A DNA stretch of 38,797 nucleotides from Parachlorella kessleri (GCA_001598975.1 BBXU01002736.1:1-38797); one strand, 5' to 3'. Shown: positions 22,101 through 33,800, counted from the first letter of the stretch. The notes: generated by a model from the letters alone, not told the origin. Made by a program: numbers and translations.

Positions 22101-24127
22101 ACAGACAGCTGCCAGTCAAGCCATGGTCATGAGAGGCCCATCTGTCCGCCAGGCGCACTGCTTGGTAATAACCAAGCGCTGGGCTACGCTCAGTACCGTG
22201 GGCGACACCTAGGCATCACACCAGAGCACCAGGCAAGCTTTGCAAGCTCACAAGCCGATGACTCGTGTCAGGTTCAGCAAGGTAGCCATTGGAGGGAACC
22301 TCACCAATGCCCAATGAGGCTCTGCTCACTGTCAACTGTCAATGTGAACAGGAGCGGTGACTACCCACCAGTGCCACCAGCCGAAGCAATGATAGGTAGT
22401 AGGCCAGGTTTTCGTTGTTAACGTAGTCTGGGCCGTTCAAGCCCGCAATGGCCAAGGCGATCTCGTCCAGGGGGATGACTGCAATGGTTTGCACAGGCAG
22501 GGGAAACCTAAGACTGCAATGGTTTGCAGGCAGGAGAAAGCTAAGACTGCAGTGGTTTGCAGGCAGGGAAAGCAGAATCCCTTGCCGCAAAGGCGGGATG
22601 CAAGACGGGGGATGCTCGGTGTTGCCGCAGTGACGGCGGTTGCTGTGCAGGGCAGGCAGTGCAGACACTGAAGAGCAGGCAACAGCACTAGGCTACTGGC
22701 ACTTACGCAGCCTATATCTAGAGCTATGCACCACTGCGACCCCACTCCAACACATACATGACATTCAAGATCTACTCGTTTTTCATATCAATAGAGAGAA
22801 ACTTGCAGCTAGCCGACAATACCCTAGGTGGCGGTCCAGCCTGTTCCCAGCACCCACCTGAAACCAGGTCAATGAGGAAGAATGACTTAAGATAGTCGAT
22901 AGCCAGCTGCTTCTTGTCCGTGACAAGTTTGCCCTCCTTGTACCGTGCAACTCGGAAGTTGACACAGATGTCGATGGCGATCAGGCCCATCAGAATGTAG
23001 ACAAGGATAGACCCTGCAGAGTTGTAAGGGCTGCGGGCAGGGGCAGGAGAAGGAAGTGGAGGGGCGTCCCCGGGGGATGCTTGGTGCAGCTTCTAGCATA
23101 TCAGCTTGGATGCAAACCAGCCGGGGCCTTGCAGAGTCAAGAGAGCAGGTGAAAGGGGCAGCAATACCATTAACCTTCCATGTGCTGGCAGTGTGAGCAG
23201 CAGGACGAAGTATACCACATGCACATACAACTTTGCTGTCCCTGTGCATAAAGTCGAGGTTCCCAGTCCTGACTTACTAGAGCCCTGGGTCAGCGAAAGC
23301 GATGTAATACGGCTGTATGGCAGGCAAACATGCAAACTCCTTCATCTACTGTTTCATATGGCGATGGCAACCCCCGCTGAATGGTGTCAGTTCAGTAGCA
23401 AGTCGGGTCAAGCTCATGGCTATGCTAGGTATGCAACAGGTGTGTTTTCACAGGGTATCCTCGCAACATGGGCAGTGCAAAAGGAGCAAGTTGCAGTCGT
23501 GCCACCATACCTGCAGAAAGGCTGTGATGGCTGCCACCAGAACGGTAGTGTGCCACCAGATTTGGTACCTTCAGGATGGCAGCACAAGGTTATGGTTTGC
23601 CCCAAGTCGGGCCGTTGGTAAGCACTTGATGGCCATAGCCTGCACTACTCGCTATGGCAGGGCATAGCGCGGCAAAGGTGAAGCCCAAGCATCAGCTGGG
23701 CCCGTCAGCTCACCAAGGAAGGTTGGGGTGGATGATGCCAGGGGGCACCGCGTCCTTCTCGGTCGTGGCTCTAGCTGAGAAGCCAAAAAACTGCACAGGA
23801 AAGTACTCGGCTTGCCAGGTCCCTGAGCTGGCTACTAACCCAGCGTGAGACCTGCAGCACCTGGGCCCCGCTAGCTGTGCAGCCGCCCCTGACCTTATCA
23901 GCCGTCGAGGTGCTTAAGATCACACTGGGCCTTTTCATGGCGTCAATGCGCTTAAGGTGCCGGCTCTCTGCTGTAGAAGCCCTCTGCAGCCCTCGCCCCA
24001 TAGAGGGCCGCCCTTCCAGCGGAGGCCAGTGCGGCGCGGCGCCTGGTATTGACTCCTCCACATCGCTCTCTTTTTCATTCATGAGGCAGTATTCCAGGGT
24101 GTGGCTGCTCATGCAGCCATGCCACAC
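13113..24127 (-). CDS. ankyrin-repeat potassium channel with cyclic-nucleotide-binding-like domain (plant Shaker/AKT-SKOR type)
   Basis: 24 phase-consistent exons give 880 residues: 24127-23894, 23790-23714, 23568-23511, 23312-23278, 23030-22858, 22478-22369, 22077-21985, 21704-21565, 21041-20998, 20665-20532, 20020-19964, 19267-19166, 18659-18576, 18252-18154, 17847-17731, 17295-17170, 16778-16730, 16467-16181, 15766-15679, 15441-15327, 14719-14657, 14043-13895, 13702-13633 and 13251-13113. S1 is at about residues 105-124; S2 holds LVYILMGLIAIDICVNFRVA; S4 is near SLLRLVALLRCYRLWW. The K+ filter is TVGYGD at about 318-323, and S6 follows. The C-linker is about 366-450 and the cNBD about 450-560 (EGDSVNELFIVVSGTL, LKEGDTFGFIPFF). 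A Gly/Ala linker is followed by ankyrin repeats at about 674-860 (DGRTALMLACGKG, RWGNTPLDEA). It should carry K+ across a membrane. There is no room for a KHA domain. Introns 11 and 15 have GC donors. An ATG at 24082 is an alternative start; the acceptor of exon 17 is the least certain. Confidence 0.88.
13511..13654 (-). repeat. copy of the exon-23 end of the channel gene in the next intron
   Basis: Exon 23 ends within GTGAGCGTCCAGGACAG followed by donor GTGCGC (plus 13654-13631). A similar stretch, GTGGGCGTCCAGAACAGG, occurs at 13533-13511, about 120 bases into intron 23. The exon end and its donor were duplicated, and the copy is degraded. Confidence 0.55.
15077..15091. repeat. C15 homopolymer
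   Basis: An uninterrupted run of 15 C, interrupted from an upstream CCCC by a single G, lies in an intron of the K+ channel gene. Confidence 0.9.
15816..15879. repeat. 16-bp tandem repeat, four copies
   Basis: The unit GAGGGTGCACAGCTTA is repeated four times; the last copy differs at two positions. It lies in intron 18 of the K+ channel gene, just upstream of exon 19 in transcript direction. It is not obviously derived from an exon. Confidence 0.92.
17060..17097. repeat. long C-rich homopolymer tract
   Basis: A run of 22 C is followed by two more C runs separated by single A bases, in intron 16 of the channel gene. On the transcribed pre-mRNA this is a long G tract, able to form G-quadruplexes. 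It is also prone to length errors in assembly. Confidence 0.9.
18211..18490 (-). repeat. three-copy array derived from the 5' edge of channel exon 14
   Basis: The start of exon 14 and its acceptor (plus strand ...GTCCCCTTCGCTCAGCAGCTCTACCTGAAG, ending near 18256) recur as a diverged copy at about 18337-18385 (CCGTCCCCCTCGCTCAGCAG). A second partial copy lies at about 18451-18490 (AAGAGCTCACTGGCGCTCTC, then GGTCGCTCAG). Spacing is about 116-124 bases. The two outer copies lie in intron 13 and are degraded. Confidence 0.65.
22477..22575 (-). repeat. triplicated 3' splice site upstream of channel exon 6
   Basis: A unit of 33-35 bases starting GACTGCAATGG (plus strand) occurs at 22477, 22512 and 22545. 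On the coding strand each copy contains a pyrimidine tract ending CCATTGCAG or CCACTGCAG followed by TC, so three potential acceptors stand in a row. The last in transcript order opens exon 6 at 22478. Confidence 0.8.
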
Positions 24128-25074
24128 TGTGAGAGGTTGCCCTAGTTCGGTACGAAACGCTCAAGCCCGTGCAGTAGTAAAGCCGAAGCGCTGGTGCATA
24201 AAACCTTTAAAAGGAGCAAGAGAAACCGTGCCAGCAGCCGGTGGAGTGCTGCACGACTCACGGGGTTCGTGGGAGTTAATGTGGGACAGCAGTGCCAAGC
24301 CCTTGATGTGATCTAAAGCTGCCTTTCGACCTGCCTTGATGGACTACTATCACGCATTGTTTGAAGGCCCCCTAAACGCCTAGCCTGACTTAGATCTCCA
24401 CGCGCGCTTGCCAGGGTGGCAGGTGCGGAACATTTTCTCCGCCTAAATGCACTAAGATCCAGATCACCCCGATAGAGAAATCTCTCCGTTCTCAAAATTG
24501 GCCATCATGTGCCCTCCTAAGTTAGGACCTTAGGTCCTCTCCCTACCCTGTTTCAAGCTTTGCACAGAGTTCATGACACGACCCTTCCTCCCTAGGAGGT
24601 GTCAGCGCGGAAATATTAAAGTAAAGGCCGGGTGGGTTGCCCAGGCATGCCCACCTTTTGCATGGGGCAGTGGCGGGAGATCCGGAAAGTTGGTCTTTGG
24701 TGCTTTGGTGCTCCTCCCCTGGGCCAGACGGGATCGCTTTGCCGGACGTCTCGCACACCAGACCTAATGTAAAGTCGTCTAGCCACTTACCCTGTGTTGC
24801 CCATGGACGGCAGTGCTTTTGTACTGGAATCTGGGGGACAAGCGCCACTCGTTACCCAGCCATTTTTCCGCGAGGAAGGGAAGATAGGAGACGGCGCAGT
24901 TCATGAACCACCCGACCAGCCGCTGGTGCGTCAGAGCTCGTCGGTTCTCTGCTGGTCTTCTTACTGACCGAAAAGTTATTAAGTGACCGCAATAGACATT
25001 CCCACCGCTGCGGGCTCGAAAGGGCTTAAAGGCCGAACCTCCCTCACTTTTCACTTTTCTTTAAAGTGACGCAG
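24128..25074. other. divergent intergenic region between channel gene and Dof gene
   Basis: About 950 bases that should hold the channel promoter (minus) and the promoter plus first exon of the Dof gene (plus). One candidate first exon is 24573-24620 (MTRPFLPRRCQRGNIK, then GTAAAG, phase 0), which would join in frame to 25075. The support is weak. No tRNA was found. Confidence 0.4.
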
Positions 25075-28000
25075 GCAGAACTGGAAGCAGGTTTGGAGCG
25101 GGCTTTGGTAAAGCTCAGACCACCTCAAGTGCGGGGCTCGCCTGATCATGAGGCCCACAGCCCCACAGCCACAGGAGGTGGTGGCCCACAGATCTTTCAG
25201 CCCACGCAGGCAGCTGCAATAGTTGTGATGGAGCATGTCCAACAAGTACCGGAGCTTGCAGCAACAGAGCGAGCAGCGCCCCAGCTGGAAGAGGGTCAGG
25301 AAGTGCCTGAGTCTACTCACGCAGCGGCGGCAGCTTGTCAGTTAGAGGAGGGCCAGCCAGCGCCAGACGTGGCACTGGCACTTGACGCAGGACCCCAACG
25401 GGAGGAGGGCCAGCAGTTGCCCAGTTCTCCTCAGGAAACGGCAGGTCCTGCAGAACAAGTTGGCCAGCAGGAGCCAGAGACGGCCAGAGTAGCCGAAGGA
25501 GCTCCAGAATGGCAGCAGGGACTGGAGGTCTCCAGGCAGGCAGCCTCAGCAGCTGCTGACCCAGGACACGGCTTGCAGGGGCCTGACTCCACACAACCAG
25601 CTGCAGCGCCTGTCGCATCGGCATCGGCGGTAACAGCCGAAACACCAGCAGCAGCAGCAGCGGCGTCACCACCCTCAGGGGCAGCCCTCGGGTCGCCCAC
25701 AGGAAGGCAGGGCGGGGACGTGGCGACAGCTTACCAGAGTGAACAGACACACAGTGGAGGCCAAAATGGCGGGAAGCCCAAGCTGCCTCGGCCAGGTGAG
25801 ACAAGCGTGGGCGTGCTTTCCTCACTGCTCCGATAATGGTAATTGCAATGCCTCCAGGTATTGAAGTGTTGAGTTGGGTTGCTGCTTTGCCACGTGACAC
25901 CCTTCGTGTCACGTTGTCAGTTAACCTCCTATTTGCACTGAGGGTACCCTGGTGGGCAGGGTGGTGATGCTGCCACAGCCTCCAGGGTTGTCATTGGCAT
26001 CTCATGGTCCTTTGCAAACACTTATTTGCTATCTGTGCAGAGGGAGTCCAGGAGTGCCCTCGCTGCAGCTCCAAAGACACGAAGGTGGGGTTGTTCTGGC
26101 TTCCATTGTGTTGGGTTTCTAGCAGGCAGCGTGAAACCTGTAACAAGTGGCATTAGCCCGGGCTGGCCCATTTGCTGTGATCGTCTCTTGGTAGCACTTG
26201 ACTGGTAGTGTGAGACTGACAAGCTAGTGTTGGGACGAAGTGCTTACGGGCAAGCAAAGATTTTGTATACTTGCTGTCCGCAGTTCTGCTATTACAACAA
26301 CTATAACATCAAGCAACCGCGTTACTTCTGTCGGGTGAGCTACAGCAGCCCTGTTATTTCACAGCGTGGCCTGGCCCCCCACTTGGCGCAGCAGGAGCGC
26401 GTGATTTGTGCGAGGTCCCAGGTGCTGTGTCATTTCTCGTGAACAAGCCTGTGCTGGACCTCTTTCCAGTCGTCGCACTGGCAACACATGTGCAGAGTTT
26501 GGTTATTTGTCACCGGAATCGCCCTACCAGAGGAGCCTCCCAGCCCTATCCGGTGCTATCACCCACATGCCCCCCGTGTTTTGCAGGCATGCCAGCGGTA
26601 CTGGACTGCGGGTGGCTCGCTGCGGGAGATACCCGTGGGCGCCGGGCGCCGCAAGTCCAAGGCAGCCAAGAAGGACGGCTTCACGGGGGAGAGAGGCCCC
26701 CAGGCAGCTACCGCTGCCACAGCAGTGCCTCCCAGTGCGGGCGAGCCAGCACTGTCTGCAGCTGCAGTGGCCATGGCGGCCTCTATGGCGGCGGCGCCGG
26801 CAGTTTCCATGGTGCTGCAGCCCAGCGCGGCCCCGCTAGGGCTGTCGGCCCCTGTCCGCAACCCCTTGCCGGTGGCTGCCCCCGGTCTGCTTGGCCCGGC
26901 GCCAGTGCTGCCTCAGGACCCAGCCCTGGCGGCCCTGCTGGCTGCCGGCGGCGGCGGCGGCGCGGGTCTGCCGCTGCCCAACGGCACCAGCCTGGGGGCG
27001 GGGGTCCCGCCGCAGATGACCATGCCGGGTGCGCTGCCCCCCCCGTATGGGATGCAGCCCCCTGGCGCGGTGCCAAGCATGATGCCACAGGTGAGGGTGG
27101 CAGGGGTCGTGGCTGCGTACTGTTTTGGTTTTACCATGCAAGTGTTCCACGCCATGCAAGCTTTGTGCTATCAACTATATTTGACGGGAGCGCTTTTGGA
27201 TGCTCGAGACTTCCCTCCGTCTCCTGCCGCATCGAGTTAGCTGGTGACACAGCAAATGAGTCAGTACTGCACCGGCGCAGGGCAACCCATACATGCCGCT
27301 TAGGGCGGGAGGCCTGGTGCAAGGGCTGGGAGCGGTACCACCCCATGCAGCCGCGCCGGGGTTGCCGCCCTTCATAGGCGCGCCACCCCGTATAACTGCT
27401 GTGCCTTCCAGCTTTCCACCGGCAAGCTACCCGCCTGCAGCCCCAGCGCAGACTTTAAGCAGCCTCTCAAGCCTGCCGACGGGCCCGCCCGTGACGGCTG
27501 GAGCAGCGGGCCCCTCAGCAGCGGCAGTGCTCTCAGAGACGCTTAACAAGCTGACGGCTCTCCCGAGCAGCGCGCTAGGTGGCCCCCACGGCTACCCGCC
27601 GCCCTTGACGGCCCTGACCAGCCTTGGGCAAGGCTCCTTGCCGACCAGCTCTGCCATGGCAGCTGCAGCACAGGCCCTGGGCGCAGCCCAGTCTCTAGGC
27701 GGCAGGGTGGATGGCTCGGGGGCAGCGATGGGCAGCAGCTACGGCGTGGACGACAGCCTCCCTGGAGGCAGCCGGCCGGCTATGGTGCCCATGGCGCAGC
27801 CGTTGCAGCAGGACGAGGACTGTGAGGAGGACGGTGGCATGGACAGGGATGGAGATCGTGCTGCCAAGCGAACCAAGCTCGAGCCAGCAGTGTTGGAGAC
27901 AGCAGCGGCCGCGGCTGCGGCAGCGGCAGCACAGGGGAGAATGGACGAGCCAGGCGGGCCCGGTACAGCGATCAATGCCTGGCAACAACAGGAGCCAGGG

Positions 28001-29745
28001 GTGCCGCAACAGCGGGAACCGGCCTTCCCTCCTGGCCCCTCACCCAACCCGCTCACAGACTCGGCCATATCCGCGCTAGCCACGCTCGCAGCCGCGGCTC
28101 AGGGAGCAGCAGCAATGGGGCCCAGCCTAGCCAGCTCGGGTGCCCCTGGTATGGTGCCCCAGCCCTTGCCGCCCGCCCCTACTGCCAGCCCTTTTGGTGG
28201 TGGGCCCAGTGCATATGGCCCAAGCACACATGCTTCCTCCCTGGCTACCCTGGGTAGGTTCTATGAGGGCCTGGCGGGCGCTGCCGGGCCCCATGCTATG
28301 CCCGCTGCGCTGGGCCACGGGCTGGGAGGCAGCATGGGCAGCATGCTGGGCCCGAGCGATGCCACGCTGGGCGTGGCGGGCCCGCTGTCCTCGGAGTTTT
28401 TTGCGGCGGCTCGCGCAGCGGCGCAGCAACAGCAGCAGGGGCTGGGGCTGGCACAGCAGCTGCCTCCAGGCCCATACGGCCATCCCGGGGGGCCCATGCA
28501 TGCCCTGGCGGGGGGCGGCGGGGGATGGCCGTACGGAGGTGGCATGGGGCCCTTCATCCCACACCAGCAACAGGGCTGGGGAGGAGGCTACCCGCCACAA
28601 GGCCCTGGATATGGCATGCCTAGGTGGGTCTGTCCAGGCTCTCGCTCATCTTTGTTGCACCCCGTGGATGTGGCTGGGCAGACAGCCTGTGGTTGGCTGG
28701 GCGGTTTGTATGAAGGATGCTCCCAGTGCTTTCTTGCATTGTGTTCTGGGGGTCCTTGCGTTGTGGTCCGTGTTGTGGCCTTCATATTGCCCATGAGCAA
28801 TCTACCTCCTCTCGTCCTAAACTGGCAAGCAGATTTGTAACTTTGGGGGTGTTTGAGGTGTGCAGGTATCAGTTTCCCAGCTTTGGTGGCTTGGGAGCTG
28901 CGCCAAACCCCCTCACCCCACAAATGCCTTCCGCCGGGCTGGGCTTAACAGGCCTGGGAAGCATGCTGGGCGGCGCTGCGGCTGCTGCGCTGCCGCCCTC
29001 GCTGCGAGAGGCCGAAATGGCGCGGGCGTTGGCGCAGGTAGGCCGCAAGTGTCAGGGAGTGGGTGCTTGGTGGCGCAGGGACGGGGAAGGGGCCAGAACT
29101 GCTGCTGCCAACAGGGATGCCACTGATGTGATAGGAGTAACCCATTCAGAGTTGGGCGGGGATGCACCAGGCGGGTGGTGGCGTGCACAGAGTTGGGTGG
29201 TGGAGTTCAGCGCCGTTCAATTGATATGTCAACTATACAGGAGAGCATGCGCATGGAACGGCGCTGTAAGGTGACTGAAGGGTGCATTCAAGGCTGTTGT
29301 GCAGGTACCTACATGCGCGCCCCCCAGCTCGGTTCCCCTGGGCTGGCTAGGTGGCGCCGCGGGGCCCAGCTCCTGGGCCGGCATGCCACCAAGCAACGGC
29401 CTTGTGGGGCTGGCCCAGCTGAATCCCAACCTCAACCCGGCCGGTTACCCGACCGCGCTGAATTCCCACCACCATCAGCAGCAGCAGCAGCAGCCATTCT
29501 CTATGCTGCCTCAGCACCAGCAGCCGCCCCTGCAGCAGCAGCAGCAGCAGCAGCAGTACCTGCCGCCTGCACTCCTGGGCCAAGGCGGTGGCTATGGGGT
29601 GGACCTGGCTGGACTTCTGCCGCCGGGGGCAGGCGGGTTCTTCCCAGGCGCAGGGCAGGGCGCCTTTGGGTTGGGTGGGGGCCCGCCGGGGGCAGCTATG
29701 GTTCCGGAGGCGGCTCCCTCCCAGATGGACAGCGCTCGGGCATGA
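25075..29745 (+). CDS. large Dof-type zinc-finger transcription factor (5' end unresolved)
   Basis: Seven exons join in phase: 25075-25795, 26041-26084, 26284-26334, 26587-27090, 27281-28623, 28866-29037 and 29305-29745. They give about 1091 residues. The first exon opens at an acceptor (pyrimidine tract then GACGCAG), so an upstream start exon is missing. The Dof domain (about residues 244-296) is built from three exons: CPRCSSKDTK, FCYYNNYNIKQPRYFCR, ACQRYWTAGGSLREIPVGAG, then RRKSK. It has the C-x2-C...C-x2-C zinc ligands and the basic tail. Dof domains bind AAAG-type DNA sites in the nucleus. The N-terminal 240 residues carry degenerate LEEGQ-type repeats. The C-terminal 800 are Ala/Pro/Gly/Gln-rich, with a likely nuclear signal (AAKRTKLE) and Gln tracts, as in activation regions. 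Plant Dof proteins are usually much shorter. Confidence 0.88.
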
Positions 29746-30847
29746 CAACACTTGCTACCCACGTTATGGTAACTCGTGCAGCGCGGGGCACTGCATCTAT
29801 TGGTTTATTCTTTCCTGGCAGCCCCTGGGTCTGGGGCTAGTGTTAGCAGCCTACAGTGCACAGGCGATATGTGAGCAGCTTGTGCCACATGGCTTTTTTC
29901 TATGTACATCACTGTTACATGACCGGAATTGTCTCTATGCTTGGGGTACCTTTTTTGTTTGCATCTACCGTGTGACCGAGGAGGGCATGCAAGAAGCTGG
30001 CAATGCACATGAGATTCACAGTTCGTCCATGGCAAATGAAATGTCCATTTCCTCCATGCTGTGCCCTTTTTCCATTTGGCAGCTTGATGTTTGCATCCAT
30101 GCAAGGTGTACTGCCGCCATGGCGTGTTTTTCTAGACACCTGGAGTACCTTAGGTTGACACAAATCAGTATCTGTCTGTTGTAGCTGTAAACTTTTTCCC
30201 AGCGTCTGGTCATGGGTTGTGAGTATTTGGTTGTTTGTCCGAGAAGATCACTGTTTATTTGAGCGTTATTCTGCTGCGAAGGCGTTTTGAGTCCAACAGG
30301 ATTGCAGGCTTTTTGTGGTGGCGAAATGGGGATTTGCCTTTGAAAATGCTGTGAAGATTGGAGGTGAGCTGCCCAGGCTGGACTAGCAGGTTCCCTTTTG
30401 ACAAGCTGGTGGGCTGCTGAAAGTATCAAGCGTCTTCAACAAAGCTTATACTGGCACAGTGACAGCCTGGCGGGTTGCGCTCCAAGCAGTTGAGCTTAGG
30501 TGCCTGGTGCCATCCTGCCCAACGCCATCAATATGGCAGCAATGGGGCAATTAAAGTGCTTAGATTTATCTTGTATGTCAGCCCTTGACTTCTCAAGGTT
30601 CAATATGCAAGGGTGGCAAAGGCATGCTGACGTGGCAAGGGTCCTGGAAGGTCCTACTGGCGACGACTTGGCAAACCAGCATATATCGAGCGGTGCTGCC
30701 CCTCTTGAGTTTGGCGTTTCTGCACCCACATCAGGAGGTCCGGCAACTGCATGCCTGTCCGCAAGGGAGACGCACCAGACTGTCTGTAACGCAACTATAG
30801 AACGCAGAATTTAAAGCACGTCACTATCTCTACTGTGCACAGCCCCG
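29746..30847. other. intergenic: 3' UTR of the Dof gene and promoter of the PrmA gene
   Basis: About 1.1 kb without a supported exon. TGTAA, the usual green-algal polyadenylation signal, occurs at 30186-30190 and could end the Dof transcript. No TATA box, RNA gene or repeat was recognised. Confidence 0.45.
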
Positions 30848-33800
30848 ATGCTGCGCCTGGCTCTGCTGAGGGCTGCCAACACTGGATGCACAGCAAGGCT
30901 GCCTGCCAGGCACTTTTGCTGCTGGCACCGTTCCTTGACACCCTCCACTCCTCAAGTCAGGCGCCCGGACCAGCTGCCACAAGGTACGGCGGTGCAACTA
31001 GCCTGGTCCCAGTGTGTATCTGCCCTTGCCGGGCCTCTCGTCAGGACTAAAAAGCCAGAGGGTCTGTGCTGGTGTGTCAACCATACTGGCCCGTGTGCAA
31101 TGCTAGAGCGCAAGCGTGCCACTGAAGCACGGAGAGGGCTCCAGGCGGTGGCACCACTACTGGAGCAGCAGCCCTGCACAACGCTCGCCGGGTATGGCCA
31201 GGCCCAGCGGATGGTATCACTCTTTCCTTGTTTGCCCTGGCCTTGTACTCGGGCAGTCAGCAGAACAAGGAGAGCCCAGGGTTGGCTGTCATACTGTAAA
31301 CATGAAACCATGGGACGGCCGGCCCATCTATGGAGAGAGCTGCTGGGAGCGGTTGTAGCCGGCGTCCTTTGCCCCTGTGTGTGTTGCAAGACACAGGTCT
31401 ATCTGTCCATGCACTGCTACCCTTCTGCAGCAGTAAGGTACATGTGTTCGATGTCCTCGCCACCCCTTTGTGGCAGTCGCAGCTTTCCGCGTGTTCGACG
31501 TCTCGGCATCTAGGAGGGGGAGAAGGCTCACCTATTGATTGGCTTGCACACTCCGGCCTGACTCGATACTATGCGTGTATCCCTTGCAGGGAGGTGTGCA
31601 GCTACAAGTGTCGGGTGTTTGACATTCCTGGTGGGCAGGCAGAGGATGTGGCCGATGTGTTGATGGCATATGGGGCTCAGTCGGTCAGCATAGAGGAGTT
31701 CCGGCAGGAGGGTGCCCCCGAGCAGGAGATTTTTGTGGCAGACAAGTCAGCGGCGGATCGGCTGTGGGACAGATGTACTGTGGTTGCGTATTTCGCGCGA
31801 GAGGTGAGCAATTGTAAGAGCTAAAATGCTAAAGAAAAGTGCCCCGGACAGGTGTGGGATATGTGTGGAGTGCTTGGATGCTTGACACCGGATGTGGGAG
31901 CGGGCCACTGGGGAATAGGGTCTGTCAGCCACTATCATAGGATGCATATAGGTCTGCGGGGTGCCAGGAGTGCCTCTGGTCCGAAGCACATGGCAGATGC
32001 TCCTGCGGGGTCACAGGACTCGTGCCAAGCAGGCTGGTCCACCGCGCTTTCTGGGCACTAATCAAGAGTGTTTGTGGGCCGAACCACACCCAGCCACCAG
32101 CCGAGGTACTGATTCTGTAGGTGTAGGCCCCCCCGACTCTTGTGCTTGCTGCCTGCAGGCCGACGCTGCCGAAGTCCTGGAAGCGGTGAAGGGCGACTGT
32201 GGGCTGGATCACTCATGCATAATCCACTATGTTTGGTGTGATGACGTGTCTGCAGGCCGACGCTGCCGGCATCCTGGAGGCAATGAAGGCCGACTGTGGG
32301 CTGGACCACCATGGCCAGGCCATCGAGGCAGTTCGGGCCCAGGACTGGGAGGAGGCAATCCGGGTAAGGGGCTCGTTCGTTGAATAGCAGGGATGGAACC
32401 CCCTAGCCAGGGTGGTTTAGAGTCTCGCCAGGCTTAGGACTGGGAGGAGGCAATTAGGGTGAGGGAGCTCTCTCCCTGCCTGAGCAAGCTACTCCCGCAG
32501 CCAGGGTGGTCAAGGGTATGGTTGTTAAAGCTGCTATGGGGCTGCACCAATCAGGCGTCTTGTTTGGAGCAGCCGCGCAAGATCAGCATGCTCCAGCGAT
32601 CCGGGGAGGAGCAGCTATACCGAGGTTACACAGCGCTGGGGACACCCAGCTGGGGTGTAAGGAGATGAAGCAACCAAAGGGACCGACAGGCAGGGGTGCT
32701 GGCCGGCCTGTTTTAGTATGGGCGGCAGGTAATGCGAACAAGGAGTGAGAGCCGGGCTGTACTGACAGGACTGGATGCAGAGTGAGCCTGTTTTGCTAGT
32801 TGCCTGGCACGAGGAGGTCAGGGCATGTGGGCGCCTGTGGTGTGGGGAAGGTCTGCTGGTGGGCTGGGCGGGGGTGTTGAGCGGAGGCCCACTGCTCTGT
32901 GGGTGCAGGTAGGGGCGGGGTGTTGCACGCCCGGGGCGGGCGTCGCCAGCTTTGCAGCCTGGCATGCCCTCGAAAGCTATGCAGTCAACTCGGCCGTGGC
33001 AGGCCTGCACAAGGTGGTTGTCTAGCCTCCAGGCAGGGTCCCCTGCTCCTGCGACATCCCCTGGCTCAGAGGCTGGTAGGGTCCCGCCTGCCTGGTGTTA
33101 GTCGCCCATGAGGAGCCGTTGAAATAGCCTCACTGCTGCTCCCTGGTTGGGTAGGGTCGGTGTCATCACTCCTCCTCATGCTGCTTTGCACCTGCACTAC
33201 TGGAGCCCCACGTGTCTGTTTGTACCTGGCTTGCGCTGTGCAGGACAGCTACCAGCCCACGGCAGTGGAGGAGGGGCTGTGGATCGTGCCCGTCTGGAGC
33301 AGCCCTGTCGAGCCAGCAGCCATCAACATCCTTCTTGAGCCAGGCATGTGACTGGCAGCGTGTCTCCTCCCCGCTGCTGCTAGTCGTGCTGCTTGCATCT
33401 CACACAGTCAACAGCAATCTGCGTGCGTGCGTGCCTGCCTGCCTGCCTTCCGGTGTGTAGCAGCTGATCTGCAAGGCGTGCTGAAGGGTGGGCCGCATTT
33501 GCACATGAGCGTGCCAACGTGCCAGCATCGTGCAGCTGAAGCGTCCGGCACATCCGGGCCGCGGAAAGCAGCGGCATGCAGACGGACCTTGTGTCGAGGG
33601 CTGTGCTGCAGACAGGAATATACCACCATGCAGGTGTGTGGGTGCAGGCCTGGCATTTGGCACTGGCGACCACCCGACCACCAGGCTGTGCCTCAAGTGG
33701 CTGCGACGCCTGCAGCTGGGAGGGGCTTCGGTGATGGATTACGGCACGGGGTCGGGGGTGCTGGCAATAGCGGGGCTGCTTATGGGCGCGTCACGCGCGG

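Noticed and set aside
25313..25912. 199-codon minus-strand open frame
   Set aside because: It is the antisense shadow of the GC-rich first Dof exon and has no features of its own.
32159..32215. alternative PrmA exon
   Set aside because: It is in frame with exon 2 but has no usable donor before the sequence diverges. It is best explained as a degraded tandem copy.
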